Shown here: positions 5,521-7,354 of the stretch, in pieces
Layout of the letters: every line of letters begins with the position of its first letter
Numbering within the stretch: the stretch's first letter is position 1
Assembly (NCBI GenBank): GCA_016934895.1
Contig: JAFGRZ010000045.1
Location: 1 to 7,354, forward strand
Length of the DNA: 7,354 bases
Direction: 5' to 3'
DNA from: Candidatus Aminicenantota bacterium
GTDB lineage: Bacteria; Acidobacteriota; Aminicenantia; Aminicenantales; UBA8522
The notes under the pieces: model-generated
Databases searched by the model: none
What the model saw: only the letters and a program-made list of their open reading frames with translations
What the model was told of the DNA's origin: nothing
Position numbers and translations under genes: made by a program

Positions 5521-7224
5521 ATGCTCGGCTCTCTCCGCATCAAGAACCTGGCCACCATCGAAGACCTGGAGGTCCGTTTTGAGGACGGCTTTTCGATCCT
5601 CAGCGGAGAGACCGGCGCCGGAAAATCGATCATCATCGACGGCCTCCGGCTGATCCTCGGGGATAAAGCCTCGCCCGAAATCATCCGGACGGGAAAGACC
5701 GAGGCGACGATCGAAGCCGTCTTCCGGCTGGGACAGCCCCAGGGCCTTCCCGACGGCCTCGCCGCGAATGACGGTGGGGAAGTCTTCATCCAACGGCAGA
5801 TCGTTTCCCAAGGAACGGGGAAGGCCTATGTGAACGGAGTGCTCGTCCCCGTCCGAAAGCTCAAAGAGATCGGGCCCTTCCTGGTGGACGTGTACGGCCA
5901 GAACGACCATGTCTTCCTTCTCCAGGTCGAGAGCCATCTTCTCTATCTCGACGACTTTCTCGGCCTGAGCGGCCGGCGACAGGAAGTGGGCCGGTTGGCC
6001 CAGGACCTTCGCCGGTTGGCCCGCCAGAAGGAGGAATTGGAGATCAAGACCCGAGAGCGGGAGCAGCGCCTGGACTTCCTGCGCTTCCAGATCAATGAGA
6101 TCGAAGCCGCACGTCTGCGGCCGGGCGAATGGGAGGAGCTCCTGGCCGGGCGGAACATCCTAAAGAACGCGGAGAAGATCGCGCTCCTCGTCGAGACCGG
6201 ATTGGATTGCGTGCAGGGGGAAGATCACTCCGTTCTGGCCGGCCTGGCCAAGTTGAAGGAAGTCGTCGGCGCGCTCTCCCAGTTCAATCCCGGGATCCGG
6301 TCCTACGCCGAACCGCTCGAGCAGGCATCGATCGCCGGGCGTGAACTGGCCGACGCCCTGACCCGGTTCAAGGACAGGGAGACTTTCGGGCCCGACCGGC
6401 TGGAAAAACTGGAGGAGAGGCTGAGCACGCTCGAGAAACTCCGGCGCAAGTACGGCGAGACGATCGAGGACATCCTCGGCCATCTCGACAAGGTCAAGGG
6501 GGAAGCTGCCGAACTGGCCGGAAGCGAAGAGAAGCGGGCCGGTCTCGAGGCCGAGATCGGCCGCGTTTTCAAGGATTATAAGGGCCAGGCGGAATCTCTC
6601 TCCCGCCAAAGAAAGGCCGGATGCTCGGACCTGGAAGACCAGGTGGAAAAGGAGATCGCCCTCCTGGGCATGAAGAGGGCCCGGTTCCAGGTCAAGATGG
6701 AGACGACGTCCGCCGGCTCCCTTGATCCGGCCCAAGTCCGGGAGCTGGGCCTCGACGACGTCGAATTCCTGATCAGCCCCAATCCGGGAGAGGACCTGAG
6801 ACCCCTCCGCAAGATCGCCTCGGGAGGGGAGCTCAGCCGGATCATGCTGGCCATCAAAACCATCGGCAAGGACAGGGACGGAGCCAGGACGCTCATCTTC
6901 GACGAGATCGACTCCGGGATCGGCGGCAAGACGGCTGAGATGATCGCCGCGAAACTGCGCGACCTCAGCCGGCGTCATCAGGTCATCTGCATCACCCATC
7001 TTCCCCAGATCGCCTCCTTCGCGCCCCACCATTTCCGGATCGAAAAAAAGGTCGCCAAGGAACGCACGTTCACGACCGTCCAGGAACTTGAACTTGAGGA
7101 GCGGGTCGTGGAGATCTCGCGGCTGCTTTCCGGCAGCCGGACGACACCCGCTTCTCTTCAGAACGCCAGGGAGATGCTCCATCTCAACCTGGCCAAGAGA
7201 GAGACCGGGAAAAAAAATCCGTGA
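5521..7224 (+). CDS. recN: DNA repair ATPase RecN
   Basis: RecN is an SMC-like cytosolic ATPase that acts early in double-strand break repair, promoting cohesion or end-joining of broken DNA before RecA-dependent recombination. The 567 residues match the family's usual length (about 550-570). The N-terminal half of the ATPase head has Walker A GETGAGKS (29-36) and a Q-loop-like VYGQNDH (124-130). A coiled-coil arm runs out and back at about 150-390, rich in Glu, Arg, Lys and Leu and interrupted near 230-290. The C-terminal half has the ABC signature ASGGELSR (433-440), Walker B TLIFDEID (457-464) with D461 and E462, and the switch His in ITHLPQ (491-496). All catalytic elements are intact. 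The start at 5521 matches the family N-terminus (short strand LRIKNLATIEDLEV). It follows the protease gene by 6 bases and overlaps miaB by GTGA. No LexA-type operator was recognised upstream. Confidence 0.97.
   Translation: MLGSLRIKNLATIEDLEVRFEDGFSILSGETGAGKSIIIDGLRLILGDKASPEIIRTGKTEATIEAVFRLGQPQGLPDGLAANDGGEVFIQRQIVSQGTGKAYVNGVLVPVRKLKEIGPFLVDVYGQNDHVFLLQVESHLLYLDDFLGLSGRRQEVGRLAQDLRRLARQKEELEIKTREREQRLDFLRFQINEIEAARLRPGEWEELLAGRNILKNAEKIALLVETGLDCVQGEDHSVLAGLAKLKEVVGALSQFNPGIRSYAEPLEQASIAGRELADALTRFKDRETFGPDRLEKLEERLSTLEKLRRKYGETIEDILGHLDKVKGEAAELAGSEEKRAGLEAEIGRVFKDYKGQAESLSRQRKAGCSDLEDQVEKEIALLGMKRARFQVKMETTSAGSLDPAQVRELGLDDVEFLISPNPGEDLRPLRKIASGGELSRIMLAIKTIGKDRDGARTLIFDEIDSGIGGKTAEMIAAKLRDLSRRHQVICITHLPQIASFAPHHFRIEKKVAKERTFTTVQELELEERVVEISRLLSGSRTTPASLQNAREMLHLNLAKRETGKKNP
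7210..7217 (+). other. A8 tract in slippery context at the recN-miaB junction
   Basis: Near the end of recN the in-frame codons read GGG AAA AAA AAT CCG TGA. The A8 run occupies 7210-7217. A -1 slip on it places the ribosome in the frame of miaB, whose GTG start is at 7221, before the recN stop at 7222-7224 is reached. Homopolymeric A tracts of this length can also cause polymerase slippage. Whether any slippage occurs is unknown. Confidence 0.3.
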
Positions 7225-7354
7225 GCGCAGCCGACCGGGAATTCCGCTATTTCATCCGCACCTTCGGCTGCCAGATGAACGAGAGCGATTCGGAGAAGGT
7301 GGCCGGCCTGCTCGGAAATGCAGGGGGCGTGCGGACCGGAAACCCCGAAGAAGC
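7221..7354 (+). CDS. miaB: tRNA methylthiotransferase MiaB, N-terminal fragment cut by the window end
   Basis: MiaB is a radical SAM enzyme with two iron-sulfur clusters that adds a methylthio group to i6A37 of tRNAs reading UNN codons. Only 44 complete codons lie in the window. They include YFIRTFGCQMNESDSEKVAG (10-29), the highly characteristic start of the MTTase N-terminal domain, with C17 as the first of three cysteines that bind the auxiliary cluster. The wording TFGCQMNESDSE favours MiaB over RimO or MtaB. The start is taken as GTG at 7221, which overlaps the recN stop as GTGA and leaves a typical short leader before the first strand. The next in-frame ATG (7275) falls after C17 and would destroy the domain. 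The Shine-Dalgarno signal is poor, so coupling to recN translation is likely. Confidence 0.88.
   Translation, partial: MSAADREFRYFIRTFGCQMNESDSEKVAGLLGNAGGVRTGNPEE

Noticed and set aside
6160..7182. Minus-strand open frame of 340 codons opposite recN
   Set aside because: All RecN motifs lie on the + strand across this span, and the antisense product shows no motif or signal.

Overview
The window is a tightly packed block of a GC-rich bacterial chromosome. It holds seven complete genes and the start of an eighth, all on the + strand. A BamD-type lipoprotein and a C-terminally aromatic beta-barrel protein point to a diderm (outer-membrane) bacterium. The gene mix and composition would fit an acidobacterial or Aminicenantes-like lineage, but that is an impression and not something the sequence proves.

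Region by region: 1-192 is non-coding or of uncertain coding status. It contains a segment rich in inverted repeats (about 26-96) and then an AT-richer stretch with a good sigma70-type promoter (114-142). Next come a membrane-anchored protein with three PASTA domains (193-912), ribulose-phosphate 3-epimerase (rpe, 909-1577), a UDP-glucuronate-4-epimerase-like sugar-nucleotide epimerase (1574-2539), the outer-membrane assembly lipoprotein BamD (2536-3336), an unassigned outer-membrane beta-barrel protein (3347-4132), an exported S8 (subtilisin-like) serine protease (4150-5514), the DNA-repair ATPase RecN (5521-7224), and the first 44 codons of MiaB, a tRNA methylthiotransferase (7221 to the window end).

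Neighbouring genes overlap by 4 bases (ATGA or GTGA) at four junctions and are separated by 6-17 bases at the other three. No terminator was seen between them, so transcription as one unit from the promoter at 114-142 is plausible. Themes are mixed. PASTA, BamD, the beta-barrel and the protease all concern the cell envelope. Rpe and the epimerase handle sugars. RecN and MiaB are housekeeping functions that probably sit here through operon drift.

I found no mobile element, CRISPR array, tRNA or rRNA, and no convincing new multi-gene system. The points most worth a second look are the inverted-repeat segment at the left edge, the kinase-free PASTA protein next to rpe, the unassigned beta-barrel gene placed between bamD and a secreted protease, and an A8 tract at the recN-miaB overlap that sits in the right phase for a -1 frameshift.
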